From Desulfobacter postgatei 2ac9 (GTDB lineage Bacteria; Desulfobacterota; Desulfobacteria; Desulfobacterales; Desulfobacteraceae), in NCBI RefSeq assembly GCF_000233695.2, contig NZ_CM001488.1, positions 1,804,203 to 1,868,202 on the forward strand: 64,000 bases of DNA, written 5' to 3'. Position 1 is the first letter of the stretch; every line of letters begins with the position of its first letter. This document shows positions 42,035 through 50,616 of this stretch, in pieces. The translations under genes and the position numbers were made by a program. A model generated the notes under the pieces. That model ran no database searches, had not been told where the DNA came from, and was given only the letters and a program-made list of their open reading frames with translations.

Positions 42035-42346
42035 TTACGGGGTTATTGCCTGGACAAGCATCGGGTCCGAAATCCGTCCGGCCTGGGTTCGTAAACGATC
42101 GGTAACAGCGGATGTCTTTGGAATTTGCCGTGCATAGGCGATGTAGCTGTGTCGATACTGGTCGAGGATCAGCTTGATCCCACTGCGCTTGGAAAACTCC
42201 ATTTCCAAGATCTGCGTAAGGGATGCCCAGATCCCGTCCGGAGGCCTCAACAATCGTGTACCTGGCCGTGGAAGCGGCATATAGTAAATCTGTTCGAATA
42301 GCGGATCCTTGTGCGAGTATACTCCATAGACCGATGAATTGCTCAA
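42035..42346 (-). CDS. Possible small or degenerate gene, unrecognised
   Basis: 103 codons without similarity I can name (SSVYGVYSHKDPLFEQIYYM, then DGIWASLTQILEMEFSKRSG). A second, overlapping minus-strand frame (41979-42374) is equally long, so neither is secure, and no RBS is evident. It may be the remnant of an older gene in the gap between cutA and the HEAT-repeat gene. Confidence 0.25.
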   Translation of the reverse strand: MSNSSVYGVYSHKDPLFEQIYYMPLPRPGTRLLRPPDGIWASLTQILEMEFSKRSGIKLILDQYRHSYIAYARQIPKTSAVTDRLRTQAGRISDPMLVQAITP

Positions 42347-42386
42347 TAAATAACAAGTATAAATTCTGTATCAATAAAAAAATAAA

Positions 42387-43064
42387 TTAACAATCATTTT
42401 GTGCATTTTGTGCCGGTGTTATCAAGTCTTTTACTTTAGTGCCGGATTCGATTTTTTTTGCCTTTTCCCGGGGCTGGGACACAGGAGGCATTTTTTGTTT
42501 ACCCTTTAAAAAAGTAAGGGCATTCAGGATGTCCGAATCGCATTTATCGGTTTGTGCAATTTTTTCCAGTCGATGCAAGGCTTTATTCGTGCCGATACGT
42601 TCCATGGCCGTAACCGCTTCTCTGCGCAGTTCAGAATCATCATAGAAAACAAATTCCGCCAGGTCATCAACGAGAAATTCCATGCCAAGTCTGCCGGCGG
42701 CCCGGAAAATGTCCTTGAGCAGTGCCTTGTCTGTCTCTTTGCTCAAAATATGTTTGATTAAATGGGTTATGGGGCCGGGATGATCCGGATTGGTGTGGTT
42801 GATCAGGATCATGGAGAATTTAAAATTAATATGTGCCCTGTCCATGGTGAGTTGATACAGACGTGGGCGAAGAGGGTGCGTGGGCTCCATGGTGTTCATA
42901 AGAAAGAATAAAATATCATAAGCAACATTGTCCGGGGCCGGGGCAAGTCGTTCAATCATGGCCTGCTGCTGGTCTTCATCAAGGCTTAAAATCTGTGACA
43001 GGGTATCTGAATTTATCTGCCCTGTTTTGAGTATCCTTTCAAATTCCGACATAAATGACGCCAT
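42387..43064 (-). CDS. HEAT-repeat protein
   Basis: 225 residues, all-helical. Repeats such as DILFFLMNTMEPTHPLRPRL, KALLKDIFRAAGRLGMEFLV, DSELRREAVTAMERIG and DKCDSDILNALTFLKG carry HEAT-type spacing. The basic C-terminal tail (REKAKKIESGTKVKDL) is likely disordered. An AGGAGA RBS lies 7 bases before the ATG. Located downstream of galE by 11 bases, so probably cotranscribed; such repeats usually mediate protein contacts, partner unknown. Confidence 0.72.
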   Translation of the reverse strand: MASFMSEFERILKTGQINSDTLSQILSLDEDQQQAMIERLAPAPDNVAYDILFFLMNTMEPTHPLRPRLYQLTMDRAHINFKFSMILINHTNPDHPGPITHLIKHILSKETDKALLKDIFRAAGRLGMEFLVDDLAEFVFYDDSELRREAVTAMERIGTNKALHRLEKIAQTDKCDSDILNALTFLKGKQKMPPVSQPREKAKKIESGTKVKDLITPAQNAQNDC

Positions 43065-43075
43065 AGCTATTCTCC

Positions 43076-44092
43076 TTATGAGTCATATCCTTTGGGATTT
43101 TTTTGTTGCCAGTGCCATGCATCTTTGCACATATCCTCAATGTCCAGGACGGCTTTCCAGCCAAGTTCGCGCTCGGCTTTAGACGGGTCGGCCCAGCATG
43201 CGGCAATGTCGCCCGGCCTGCGGGGGGCTATTTGGTACGGGATGTTTTGTCCGCAGGCCTTTTCAAACCCTTTAATCATCTCAATCACGGAATACCCCCG
43301 GCCGGTGCCAAGATTGTAAATACCCACACCCGGCGTTTCCATGAGTCTGGGAAGACAGCAGATATGTCCTTTGGCAAGGTCGGTGACGTGGATGAAATCC
43401 CGCACACCCGTGCCGTCCGGGGTATCGTAATCATCTCCGAAAACATTGACCCGGGGCAATTGCCCTATGGCCACCCGGGCCACATAAGGCATCAGATTGT
43501 TGGGAATCTCCCTGGGATCTTCGCCAATATCTCCGGACGAATGTGCCCCCACCGGGTTGAAATACCGCAGCAGGGTAATGTGCCATTTGGGGTCGGCCGT
43601 GTAAAGATCGGACAGAATTTCTTCAATCATCAGTTTGGTTCTGCCGTAGGGGTTGGTTACGGACAAAGGAAAGTCTTCGGTAATGGGCAGGCGTGCCGGG
43701 TTGCCGTAAACCGTGGCGGATGAGGAAAAGACAATGGCGGTTACACCCGATTTTTCCATGGCAGCAATCAGGTTCAGGGTGCCGGTGATATTGTTGTGGT
43801 AATAGCGCAGGGGTTGCGAAACCGATTCCCCCACAGCCTTAAGCCCTGCAAAGTGGATCACGGCCTCAATATCTTGATGGGCCTTGAACACGGCATGAAT
43901 CCCTGTTTCATCCAGCAAATCTGTTTGAAAAAATGCAAGATCTTTTCCCGTAATATTTTTGACCCGGTCAAGAGCCTTGGCGGAGGAGTTGACAAGATTA
44001 TCGAGTACCACCACGTCATGGCCCTGGTTCAACAGTTCAACGCAGGTATGGCTGCCGATATATCCGGCACCGCCAGTGACAAGAATTTTCAT
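43076..44092 (-). CDS. galE: UDP-glucose 4-epimerase
   Basis: 338 residues, standard length. NAD-binding VTGGAGYIGSHTCVELL, VIHFAGLKAVGES, catalytic FSSSATVYG and YGRTKLMIEEIL (YxxxK), RYFNPVGAH, DYDTPDGTGVRDFIHVTDLA, NLGTGRGYSVIEM. It interconverts UDP-glucose and UDP-galactose, feeding LPS and EPS sugars. Confidence 0.95.
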   Translation of the reverse strand: MKILVTGGAGYIGSHTCVELLNQGHDVVVLDNLVNSSAKALDRVKNITGKDLAFFQTDLLDETGIHAVFKAHQDIEAVIHFAGLKAVGESVSQPLRYYHNNITGTLNLIAAMEKSGVTAIVFSSSATVYGNPARLPITEDFPLSVTNPYGRTKLMIEEILSDLYTADPKWHITLLRYFNPVGAHSSGDIGEDPREIPNNLMPYVARVAIGQLPRVNVFGDDYDTPDGTGVRDFIHVTDLAKGHICCLPRLMETPGVGIYNLGTGRGYSVIEMIKGFEKACGQNIPYQIAPRRPGDIAACWADPSKAERELGWKAVLDIEDMCKDAWHWQQKNPKGYDS

Positions 44093-44202
44093 TGGAATTC
44101 CTTATAAGATCTGAACGTTATCTTTAATAAATCTGAGGTCCAAAGCGAATGTGACAAAAGCATAGTATGTTACAAATGAATCAAAAAGGCAAGTTCCAGG
44201 CA

Positions 44203-44230
44203 TTGACACGCAATAATGTGTGGTTAACTT
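44203..44230 (+). promoter_or_regulatory. Candidate sigma-70 promoter of the HesB-like gene
   Basis: TTGACA (44203-44208), a 16-base spacer, then TAACTT (44225-44230), 56 bases before the ATG. The -35 is perfect, the -10 weak. A short CAGGCAACAGCCTG inverted repeat follows it. Confidence 0.4.
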
Positions 44231-44285
44231 TTTCAATACAGGCAACAGCCTGGTAATCCATACACTGAAAAAAGGAGTATTTTTA

Positions 44286-44600
44286 ATGATTGCACTTTCA
44301 GATGCTGCAAAAACGCAGATTGATAACTATTTTGAGGGGAAAGAACCCACCCCCATCCGGATTTTTCTCAACTCAGGCGGCTGAGCGGGTCCGTCTCTTG
44401 CAATGGCTCTGGATGAGCCTAAGGACAGCGACGACCTCTTTGACGTTAAAGGGCTTAAATTCGTAGTAGACAAAGAGTTTATGGAAAGAGCACAGACGAT
44501 TGAAATTGATTTCAATGGTATGGGCTTCAGCCTTAATTCCGGCCTTGATCTGGGCCAGGGAGGCAAATGCGGGGGATGCTCAGGCGGAACCTGCGGGTAA
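44286..44600 (+). CDS. HesB/IscA-like selenoprotein with in-frame UGA (Sec33)
   Basis: An AGGAG RBS lies 8 bases before the ATG at 44286. The frame reads MIALSDAAKTQIDNYFEGK, then IRIFLNSGG, a TGA at 44382-44384 (codon 33), then AGPSLAMALDEPKDSDDLFD and onward without interruption to TAA at 44598, total 104 residues. In the HesB/IscA-like family this position is a cysteine in G-G-C-A-G-P; delta-proteobacterial members are known selenoproteins with Sec there. The second half carries GLKFVVDKEFMERAQTI and a cysteine-rich tail (GGKCGGCSGGTCG). The family may bind Fe-S or other metal; its precise function is not settled. A hairpin just after the UGA is required for Sec insertion; I could not verify one by eye. 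Confidence 0.88.
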
Positions 44601-44625
44601 ACCAGACCAAGCCATGGCTGTTATT

Positions 44626-44668
44626 AAAAAGGCGTCTTTGCACGGAAAAAAGCAAAAGACGCCTTTTT
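44626..44668 (+). terminator. Rho-independent terminator after the HesB-like gene
   Basis: AAAAAGGCGTCTTTGC and GCAAAAGACGCCTTTTT form a GC-rich stem with a ten-base loop and a trailing U-run (TTTTTAGTCTTTTTATTTTT). The symmetry means it can also serve the convergent marR gene, whose stop is 17 bases away. Confidence 0.9.
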
Positions 44669-44684
44669 AGTCTTTTTATTTTTC

Positions 44685-45188
44685 CTAATCGTTTGTGTTG
44701 TGCCGGATGGGACCTGTAAGCAGGATGGGGGGCGCCTCCAACTTGTCTGCAGCCATAAGGCTCACCACCCGCTTAAAGGCGGTTATGATCATCATCTGCT
44801 CCCAGTCTTCAATATCGGAAAATTGCTGTGTGAATGTCTCCTGGAGCAGAGGCGGCAGGTTTTTGATGATATCCTGACCTTTTTCCGTGAGAAAAAGACT
44901 GACAGCCCGCCTGTCATCCTCTCTTTTTTTTCTGGCAATGTATCCACGGCTCTCAAGGCGCTTGGTGATATCTGTTACGGTTGCCTGGCTTAAGCTTGTG
45001 GCCCGGGATAACGGGGTAATGGAAATCTGGCCATGGGCGGAAATTTCCTTGAGTACAATAAGCTGGGGGCCTGTTAGACCAAATTCTTTGTTCAGTTTTC
45101 TGGAATGAATGTCAACCGCCTGGATGATTTTACGAATTGATATCAAAAGGGTTTGACATCTTTGGTTGCTGAGTTCTGTTACGGCCAT
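44685..45188 (-). CDS. MarR-family transcriptional regulator
   Basis: 167 residues. Winged-helix signature: LKEISAHGQISITPLSRATS, LSQATVTDITKRLESRGYIA, RKKREDDRRAVSLFLTEKGQ. These regulators bind palindromes as dimers, often near their own promoter; a perfect 7 bp inverted repeat lies ~80 bases upstream at 45267-45283. It is convergent with the HesB-like gene. The inducer is unknown. Confidence 0.92.
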   Translation of the reverse strand: MAVTELSNQRCQTLLISIRKIIQAVDIHSRKLNKEFGLTGPQLIVLKEISAHGQISITPLSRATSLSQATVTDITKRLESRGYIARKKREDDRRAVSLFLTEKGQDIIKNLPPLLQETFTQQFSDIEDWEQMMIITAFKRVVSLMAADKLEAPPILLTGPIRHNTND

Positions 45189-45266
45189 GATTATTTATTT
45201 ATCTTGTGTCTGTGTTATTTATTATTAAAATTTGGATTGATGATATTCAGTTTTTAAGGCTTAAAT

Positions 45267-45283
45267 ATGGTATTGTATACCAT
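45267..45283. promoter_or_regulatory. Candidate MarR operator
   Basis: ATGGTAT-TGT-ATACCAT, a perfect inverted repeat in the 221-base region between the divergent marR and lipoprotein genes. Position and symmetry fit an autoregulatory MarR site. Confidence 0.45.
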
Positions 45284-45409
45284 TGTTCACGCAGGAGGCA
45301 AGCACAATGGTTTTTGTCTTGGTTGACCCGTAAACCTCGACCATGGTAGCCTGTGCGGTCATAAGAAAAAATTTAACGTATTCCAATGTTAATTTTTCGG
45401 GGAAATGTC

Positions 45410-46306
45410 ATGGAACAACAGGTTAAAGAAGTGATTTTGAACAGATGTGCTGCTGTCTGCGCCGTCATGGTCATGGTCCTTGTCTGTATTGCAGGGTGCG
45501 GCGGAGCAAAAGAAAAGAAGGATACGGATCTGGTCCCCGGTAACTGGATTTACTACCGGAACCGCACCTATATTCTCACCGCCATGGATATGAAAGGCAC
45601 ATGGACATCGTCGGTCAGAATTGCAGATGTGACCTCTAAAATTGTTGATTCCAGGGGAACGGCCGGCGGAACCTGGCATTTGGACGAAGGACAGCTCATT
45701 TTTACCGTCGAGGCGTCAGATATCGAAGATGTCTGGAAAAAGAATGACACCCGTTTTTACAAGGTGCTTGAACTCAGCAAGCATCTCATGGTCCTTGAGG
45801 GCGAAAACGGCCGCAAGGAGGAATGGAAGAAAACAGTGCCCCAGAAGGGAAAAGAGGGTTCAGGTGCTCTTAATCCCATTGTTTCCATGGCGCCGTATGC
45901 TGTTAATCTGGACAAACATTCATCCAATGTTCAGGACCGCTACCTGTGTCTGAGCATGCATTTGGAACTTATGGAACTGATGCCGGAGCAGCCGGTGCCC
46001 CAATTTCATCCCAGGGCCAGGGATGCCGCCATCATCTATCTGTCTTCTTTGACCTATGATGATGTCTCTGATTTTGATCGCATCAAGATTCAGAAAGAAA
46101 AGGTCAAGGATGTACTCAACCCATATATGGAAGGGTTGATTAAAGAAGTCGTCATTGATCATGTGGTTGTCGCCGTTTCCGCAGCCAAGGTGGAGGAATT
46201 TATGATTGAACACAGGGCTGCACCAAGCAAGGAAGGGCCGGTTGAAGGAGAAGGGGCAGGGACCGGTGAAGAAGGCGCAGAAAAAGAGAACCCAAAGGCA
46301 TCCTGA
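45410..46306 (+). CDS. Lipoprotein with a FliL-like C-terminal domain
   Basis: 298 residues from MEQQVKEVILNRCAAVCAVM, preceded by GGGGA. A lipobox, VLVCIAGC, ends the signal sequence, predicting lipidation. Residues ~30-150 form a beta-rich domain of unknown family (GNWIYYRNRTYILTAMDMKG, GGTWHLDEGQLIFTVEA). The later part resembles FliL: APYAVNLDKHSSNVQDRYLC, DAAIIYLSSLTYDDVSDFD, IQKEKVKDVLNPYMEGLIKE. The tail is acidic/low-complexity. No flagellar genes are near. It is divergent from marR and possibly shares its regulation. Confidence 0.7.
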   Translation: MEQQVKEVILNRCAAVCAVMVMVLVCIAGCGGAKEKKDTDLVPGNWIYYRNRTYILTAMDMKGTWTSSVRIADVTSKIVDSRGTAGGTWHLDEGQLIFTVEASDIEDVWKKNDTRFYKVLELSKHLMVLEGENGRKEEWKKTVPQKGKEGSGALNPIVSMAPYAVNLDKHSSNVQDRYLCLSMHLELMELMPEQPVPQFHPRARDAAIIYLSSLTYDDVSDFDRIKIQKEKVKDVLNPYMEGLIKEVVIDHVVVAVSAAKVEEFMIEHRAAPSKEGPVEGEGAGTGEEGAEKENPKAS

Positions 46307-46317
46307 CAGGCAGGCAA

Positions 46318-46956
46318 TCACTCTTCCTTTGGTTTTATGACCAGTACGGCGCCGGACTTAAGACTGATTTTGGCCTCATCCTGTGTGAAAACATTGCTGA
46401 TACCCATGGTCGAACCCATGCAAAGGTTTTGATCCGTCAAGGGGTACTCCAGTCCCTCCAGGGTCAGCCCTTTAACATGGTCTGATACCGGGATGACGGA
46501 CAACAGGTCGCCGGGACGGCCCATGAGTGTCAGGTCGGAAACAACAACATGAATATCATTATATGCATCTAAGATCGTGGTCGGGATCCCCTGGTCTGCA
46601 AGTCTGCGCAGAAGGAAAATATTTGCCAGGGTATGGTCAAGCCGGGTGCTGGTGGCACCCATAATGAGAAGCTCGGTGCATCCATGGTCAATAGCATATG
46701 TCATGCACAATTCCATATCTGTCTGGTCTTTGCGTACCGGATGCTTTAAAATTTTAACCTGTTTTTCTTTATAAAATAAAAGGGTCTCTGTAGGAATGGA
46801 ATCAAGGTCGCCGATGATAATCCCGGGAATAATGCCCATGTGGTGAAGATGAACTGCCCCGCCGTCTGCGGCAATAACCATATCCGCTTGTTGTATCCGG
46901 GGTAAAAGCCCGTCCGGCTCAGACAGGGTTCCGTTTGCTACAATGACTGTTTTCAT
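46318..46956 (-). CDS. thiN: Thiamine pyrophosphokinase
   Basis: 212 residues from MKTVIVANGTLSEPDGLLPR at 46956; the longer in-frame start would run through the lptF promoter region. Motifs: VIAADGGAVHLHHMGIIPGI with IIGDLDSI, HPVRKDQTDMELCMTYAI (K-D-x-T-D-x-E), GATSTRLDHTLANIF. Converts thiamine plus ATP to thiamine pyrophosphate. Divergent from lptF. Confidence 0.9.
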   Translation of the reverse strand: MKTVIVANGTLSEPDGLLPRIQQADMVIAADGGAVHLHHMGIIPGIIIGDLDSIPTETLLFYKEKQVKILKHPVRKDQTDMELCMTYAIDHGCTELLIMGATSTRLDHTLANIFLLRRLADQGIPTTILDAYNDIHVVVSDLTLMGRPGDLLSVIPVSDHVKGLTLEGLEYPLTDQNLCMGSTMGISNVFTQDEAKISLKSGAVLVIKPKEE

Positions 46957-47040
46957 AATTCTATTTTCATACCAGAAAAATAATATAATGCAAACAATAG
47001 TAATTGACACAATGTCCAGAAGTTCATATTTTCCAAGCCA

Positions 47041-48231
47041 ATGAAGGTTTTCAAACGTATACATACCTATCTTTTTTTTGAGCTGATCCCGCCGTTTGCC
47101 ATAAGCACCTTTTTTCTGACCTCGGTGTTTTTGATGACCCGGATTCCGGATATCACGAATATGGTGGTTAACTACAACTCCAGTATCACGGATATCCTGC
47201 TTTTGATATCCTATACCCTGCCGCGGTTCATGGAGTTTACCATTCCCATGTCGGTCATGATTTCGGTGCTTTTGACTATCATGCGCATGTCAGGGGACAA
47301 TGAAATCATCGCCCTGAAAGGGGCGGGAATGTCTTTGTACAAACTTTTGCCGCCCGTACTTCTCTTCAGTGTGATTACCCTTTTAATCACCATGTGGGTG
47401 ACGGTTTACGGGATTCCCAATGGCAAACTGGCCCTGAAGGTGAAAACCATAGAACTTGCCAGGTCCAGTATTGACGCAGCACTGCAGGAGCGCCAGTTCA
47501 ACAGTCAGCTGAATGGAATCATGATTTACGTGGCCCATGTGGATATGGGCACCCGGGATTTGACGGACGTATTCATTGAGGACCGCAGGACTGCCGACAT
47601 GGTTTCTATCTCAACCGCTCCCAGGGGACGCCTGGTGCGCCAGGGAGACCAGGATGTATACACCATCCGTCTGTATGACGGCATGATCAACCAGGTTAAT
47701 GTTCAGAATCATTCCGTAACCAATATCAATTTCGGGCACTATGACATCAATGTCGACCTGACTGCCATGCAACAACATAAGTCCACGGAAGTGACAAAGG
47801 ATTTTGATGAAATGGGCCTTCATGAACTGCTCCAGCGTATCAAAATCGGTTTTAAAAAACCTGAAATGGATAGGGAAGCACGTCTGGTTTTGCATGAAAA
47901 ATTTTCCATTTCCTTTGCTTGTCTTGCTTTGGGGGTGTTGGCATTTCCCTTGGGTGTTCAGTCCATATCCTTAAGAAAATCAAGCGGATTTGGAATGGGA
48001 ATCGGTTTTTTCCTGCTTTACTATCTCCTGCTGGCCTTTGGCTGGTCCGGCGGGGAGGCCGGCCGTTATCCGCCGGTCATTGCCATGTGGCTGCCCAATG
48101 TGGTTATGGGGGGGGCGGGCATTTTTCTTTTGATCCGTAATGCCAAGGAGCAGCCCGTACATCTGCCCCGTTGGATGCAAAATCTTGCGGCAACTGTCGT
48201 GGTCTGTTTCAGGAAAAGGAGAAAATCGTGA
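47041..48231 (+). CDS. lptF: LPS export ABC permease LptF
   Basis: 396 residues of the YjgP/YjgQ family. N-terminal amphipathic/membrane entry KVFKRIHTYLFFELIPPFAI, membrane segments in the first 120 residues, a periplasmic beta-jellyroll region (~125-265), and three C-terminal spans (FACLALGVLAFPLGVQ, GIGFFLLYYLLLAFGWSGGE). With LptG and LptB it extracts LPS from the inner membrane. Which of the two adjacent permeases is F or G is inferred from order. Confidence 0.92.
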   Translation: MKVFKRIHTYLFFELIPPFAISTFFLTSVFLMTRIPDITNMVVNYNSSITDILLLISYTLPRFMEFTIPMSVMISVLLTIMRMSGDNEIIALKGAGMSLYKLLPPVLLFSVITLLITMWVTVYGIPNGKLALKVKTIELARSSIDAALQERQFNSQLNGIMIYVAHVDMGTRDLTDVFIEDRRTADMVSISTAPRGRLVRQGDQDVYTIRLYDGMINQVNVQNHSVTNINFGHYDINVDLTAMQQHKSTEVTKDFDEMGLHELLQRIKIGFKKPEMDREARLVLHEKFSISFACLALGVLAFPLGVQSISLRKSSGFGMGIGFFLLYYLLLAFGWSGGEAGRYPPVIAMWLPNVVMGGAGIFLLIRNAKEQPVHLPRWMQNLAATVVVCFRKRRKS

Positions 48232-49307
48232 TTAAATGCCTGCACAAATACTGGCTTAAAGAGTTTATCAGGATTTTCATTATTATCCAGGCATTGGTTA
48301 TTATACTGTTTGTTTTTATTGATTACCTGTCCCATATGGATAGAATGCTTGAATACGATGTGTCTTTTGCCAGGGGCCTTTGGTATGTGCTGCTTAAGCT
48401 GCCGTATATGTTTGTTCAGTTCACTCCGGCAGGGCTGCTTCTTGCCGTTATTTCCGTGTTTGGTATTATGAATCGGAATGAAGAGCTTACGGCGTTAAGG
48501 TCTTCGGGGATCTCTGTTTATTTTCTGGTCAAGCCGGCTATTGGGGTCGGATGTCTTTCGGCCCTGTTGATGCTGTTTTTGGGTGAAACCCTGATTCCCG
48601 TGTCCATGGCCCGCTCCAACCACATTCGTTACCATGAGATGGTTGAAAACAAAGGGGTGGTTCATAGTCGAAAAGACTTCTGGATCCGTTCGGGTAAAAT
48701 GCTGGTGCATATTAATTTTTTTGACCCGGCGCAAAAAACGGTGGCCGGCATCACATGCACCACCATGGGCGCAGGCTTCAAGATCGCCTCGCGTATTGAT
48801 GCGGCAAAAGGGTATTATGACAACGGCCAATGGATTCTGGAAGATGTCACTGAACAGGTGTATGACCCCAAAATCGAAGACTATCAGGTGACCGCAAAGC
48901 CCAGCAAGGTCATAACCCTTGATCTGAACCCTGACGACCTTGGCCGCGTGGCCCAGAAGACCAACGAAATGAGTTATACCGAGCTTAGAGGGTATGTGGA
49001 AAAAGTAACGGCTGAAGGGTATGACGCCACCACTTATAAAGTGGATATGCACGGGAAGCTCGCCTTTCCCTTTATCTGTGTTATCATGGCGTTGACAGGG
49101 GCTGCCACGGGCATGAGGCGTTTTGTGAAAACCAATCTGCCCGTGGGCATTGCCGTGGGCATGGGATTTTGTTTTCTGTACTGGTTTGTATTCGGGTTTA
49201 CGGCCTCTTTGGGCTACGCAAAGATCCTGCCGCCGGTGGTGGCCGCCTGGGTGGGCAACCTGGTTTTTTTATGCCTGGGGTCTATCTATCTGATTCAGAC
49301 GGAATAA
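48228..49307 (+). CDS. lptG: LPS export ABC permease LptG
   Basis: 359 residues from a GTG start at 48228 that overlaps the lptF stop as GTGA, with GGAG 7 bases upstream; an in-frame ATG upstream lies within lptF. YjgP/YjgQ family layout: LHKYWLKEFIRIFIIIQALV, FVQFTPAGLLLAVISVFGIM, NEELTALRSSGISVYFLVKP, the periplasmic jellyroll, and C-terminal spans ending FLCLGSIYLIQ. Partner of LptF. Confidence 0.92.
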   Translation: MIKCLHKYWLKEFIRIFIIIQALVIILFVFIDYLSHMDRMLEYDVSFARGLWYVLLKLPYMFVQFTPAGLLLAVISVFGIMNRNEELTALRSSGISVYFLVKPAIGVGCLSALLMLFLGETLIPVSMARSNHIRYHEMVENKGVVHSRKDFWIRSGKMLVHINFFDPAQKTVAGITCTTMGAGFKIASRIDAAKGYYDNGQWILEDVTEQVYDPKIEDYQVTAKPSKVITLDLNPDDLGRVAQKTNEMSYTELRGYVEKVTAEGYDATTYKVDMHGKLAFPFICVIMALTGAATGMRRFVKTNLPVGIAVGMGFCFLYWFVFGFTASLGYAKILPPVVAAWVGNLVFLCLGSIYLIQTE

Positions 49308-49317
49308 TGCCGGTTTC

Positions 49318-50616
49318 ATGATTTTTTTTTACCATATCATCACCCTGGGTCTATTCTTTTTGTGCCTGCCTTTTTTGCCGATTGTATGGATGTTTTCGGC
49401 CAAACGGCGGGCCAATCTATTACAACGCCTGGGCTTGTTTACCCGGATTCCTAAGAAAGAAGCCAATACGCACAGAATCTGGGTTCATGCCCTGTCGGTG
49501 GGAGAAGTGAACTCAAGTCTGCCCCTGGTAACCGCGTTTAAAAAAAAATATCCGACCCACCATATTATTTTTACGGCATCCACCAAAACCGGATTTGAGC
49601 GGGCCCTTGCGCTGATGCACCCGGGCCGGGCCGACTCCCCGGTTACGGCGGTGGGTTATTTCCCCTTTGATATTTGGTTTGCAGTGATGCGGGTGGCCTC
49701 ACGCATTTCACCGGACCTTGTTTGTCTGGTGGAAACGGATTTGTGGCCCGGTTTTTTGTCTGTCATGCATCAATGCAAAATTCCAGTGGTCCTTGTGAAT
49801 GCACGATTGTCCCCACGCTCTTTAAAGGGGTATCAGTGTATTGGGCCGTTGTCCAAACTGTTTTTTTCAACGCTTTCCTGTGTTTTGGCCCAAACCCGGC
49901 AGGACGCTTTGGGCTTTGAACAGCTTGGTGTGTCCGGGAAGCGTATTCAGGTCACCGGCAATATCAAGTTTGATCAGCCCTGTCCTATTTTATCCCGGGA
50001 AGAAGTTTCAACCCTGGTCCGGAATCTGGGATTTCACACGGGTGACCGGATAATGGTGGCCGGTTCCACCCACCCCGGTGAAGAACCCATGGTGGTCCGG
50101 GCGTTTATCCAGGCAAGACGGACAGCCCCTGAACTTAAACTTGTTATTGCCCCCCGGGATCCGGGCAGGTGTACCGCTTTGTTCAGGGAATTGCCCATAG
50201 CCGGGTTCAGGGTTGCATGCTACCTGGATCCGCTTGAAAGCAAGCAAGGTGCAGATATTATATTTCTCAACACCATCGGTATTCTGGCCAACGCCTATGC
50301 GCTTTGTACCGTTGCCTTTGTGGGTGGATCCCTGGTGGCCCAGGGCGGGCATAACCTTCTGGAACCGGCCATGTTCGGCAAACCGGTTCTTTTTGGGCCC
50401 CATATGACGGACTTTCGTGAAATGACCCAATTGTTTATCCAGGGCAAAGGCGGCATCCTGGTTGAAGACGAAAAAGCCCTGGCCGGTGAACTGGAACAAT
50501 TGCTGCGCAATCCTGACCATTGCCGCCACACCGGACACAATGCCCGGCAAATTTTTAACGGCAACGCAGGGGCGATAGATGCCTGTTTAAGCCGGATGGA
50601 GGCGTTTCTTGATTAA
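49318..50616 (+). CDS. waaA: Kdo transferase (3-deoxy-D-manno-octulosonic-acid transferase)
   Basis: 432 residues of GT30. N-terminal membrane anchor (IITLGLFFLCLPFLPIVWMF); WVHALSVGEVNSSLPLV with the catalytic Glu; FTASTKTGFERA; LVETDLWPGFLSVM; NIKFDQP; and the C-terminal FVGGSLVAQGGHNLLEPAMF plus GKPVLFGPHM. It adds Kdo from CMP-Kdo to lipid IVA. Ten bases downstream of lptG; its end overlaps lpxK. Confidence 0.94.
   Translation: MIFFYHIITLGLFFLCLPFLPIVWMFSAKRRANLLQRLGLFTRIPKKEANTHRIWVHALSVGEVNSSLPLVTAFKKKYPTHHIIFTASTKTGFERALALMHPGRADSPVTAVGYFPFDIWFAVMRVASRISPDLVCLVETDLWPGFLSVMHQCKIPVVLVNARLSPRSLKGYQCIGPLSKLFFSTLSCVLAQTRQDALGFEQLGVSGKRIQVTGNIKFDQPCPILSREEVSTLVRNLGFHTGDRIMVAGSTHPGEEPMVVRAFIQARRTAPELKLVIAPRDPGRCTALFRELPIAGFRVACYLDPLESKQGADIIFLNTIGILANAYALCTVAFVGGSLVAQGGHNLLEPAMFGKPVLFGPHMTDFREMTQLFIQGKGGILVEDEKALAGELEQLLRNPDHCRHTGHNARQIFNGNAGAIDACLSRMEAFLD

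Noticed and set aside
41979-42374. 131-codon minus-strand frame overlapping 42035-42346
   Set aside because: No motif, no RBS, and mutually exclusive with the other frame; at best one of them is a remnant.
45266-45365. 33-codon minus-strand frame and an 8-codon plus-strand leader upstream of the lipoprotein gene
   Set aside because: The minus frame lacks an RBS and includes the MarR palindrome; the tiny plus frame has an RBS-like GGAGG but too little length to support a call.
46957-47064. N-terminal extension of thiN with a hydrophobic segment
   Set aside because: It would overlap the lptF start; the family begins at MKTVIVANG and needs no membrane anchor.
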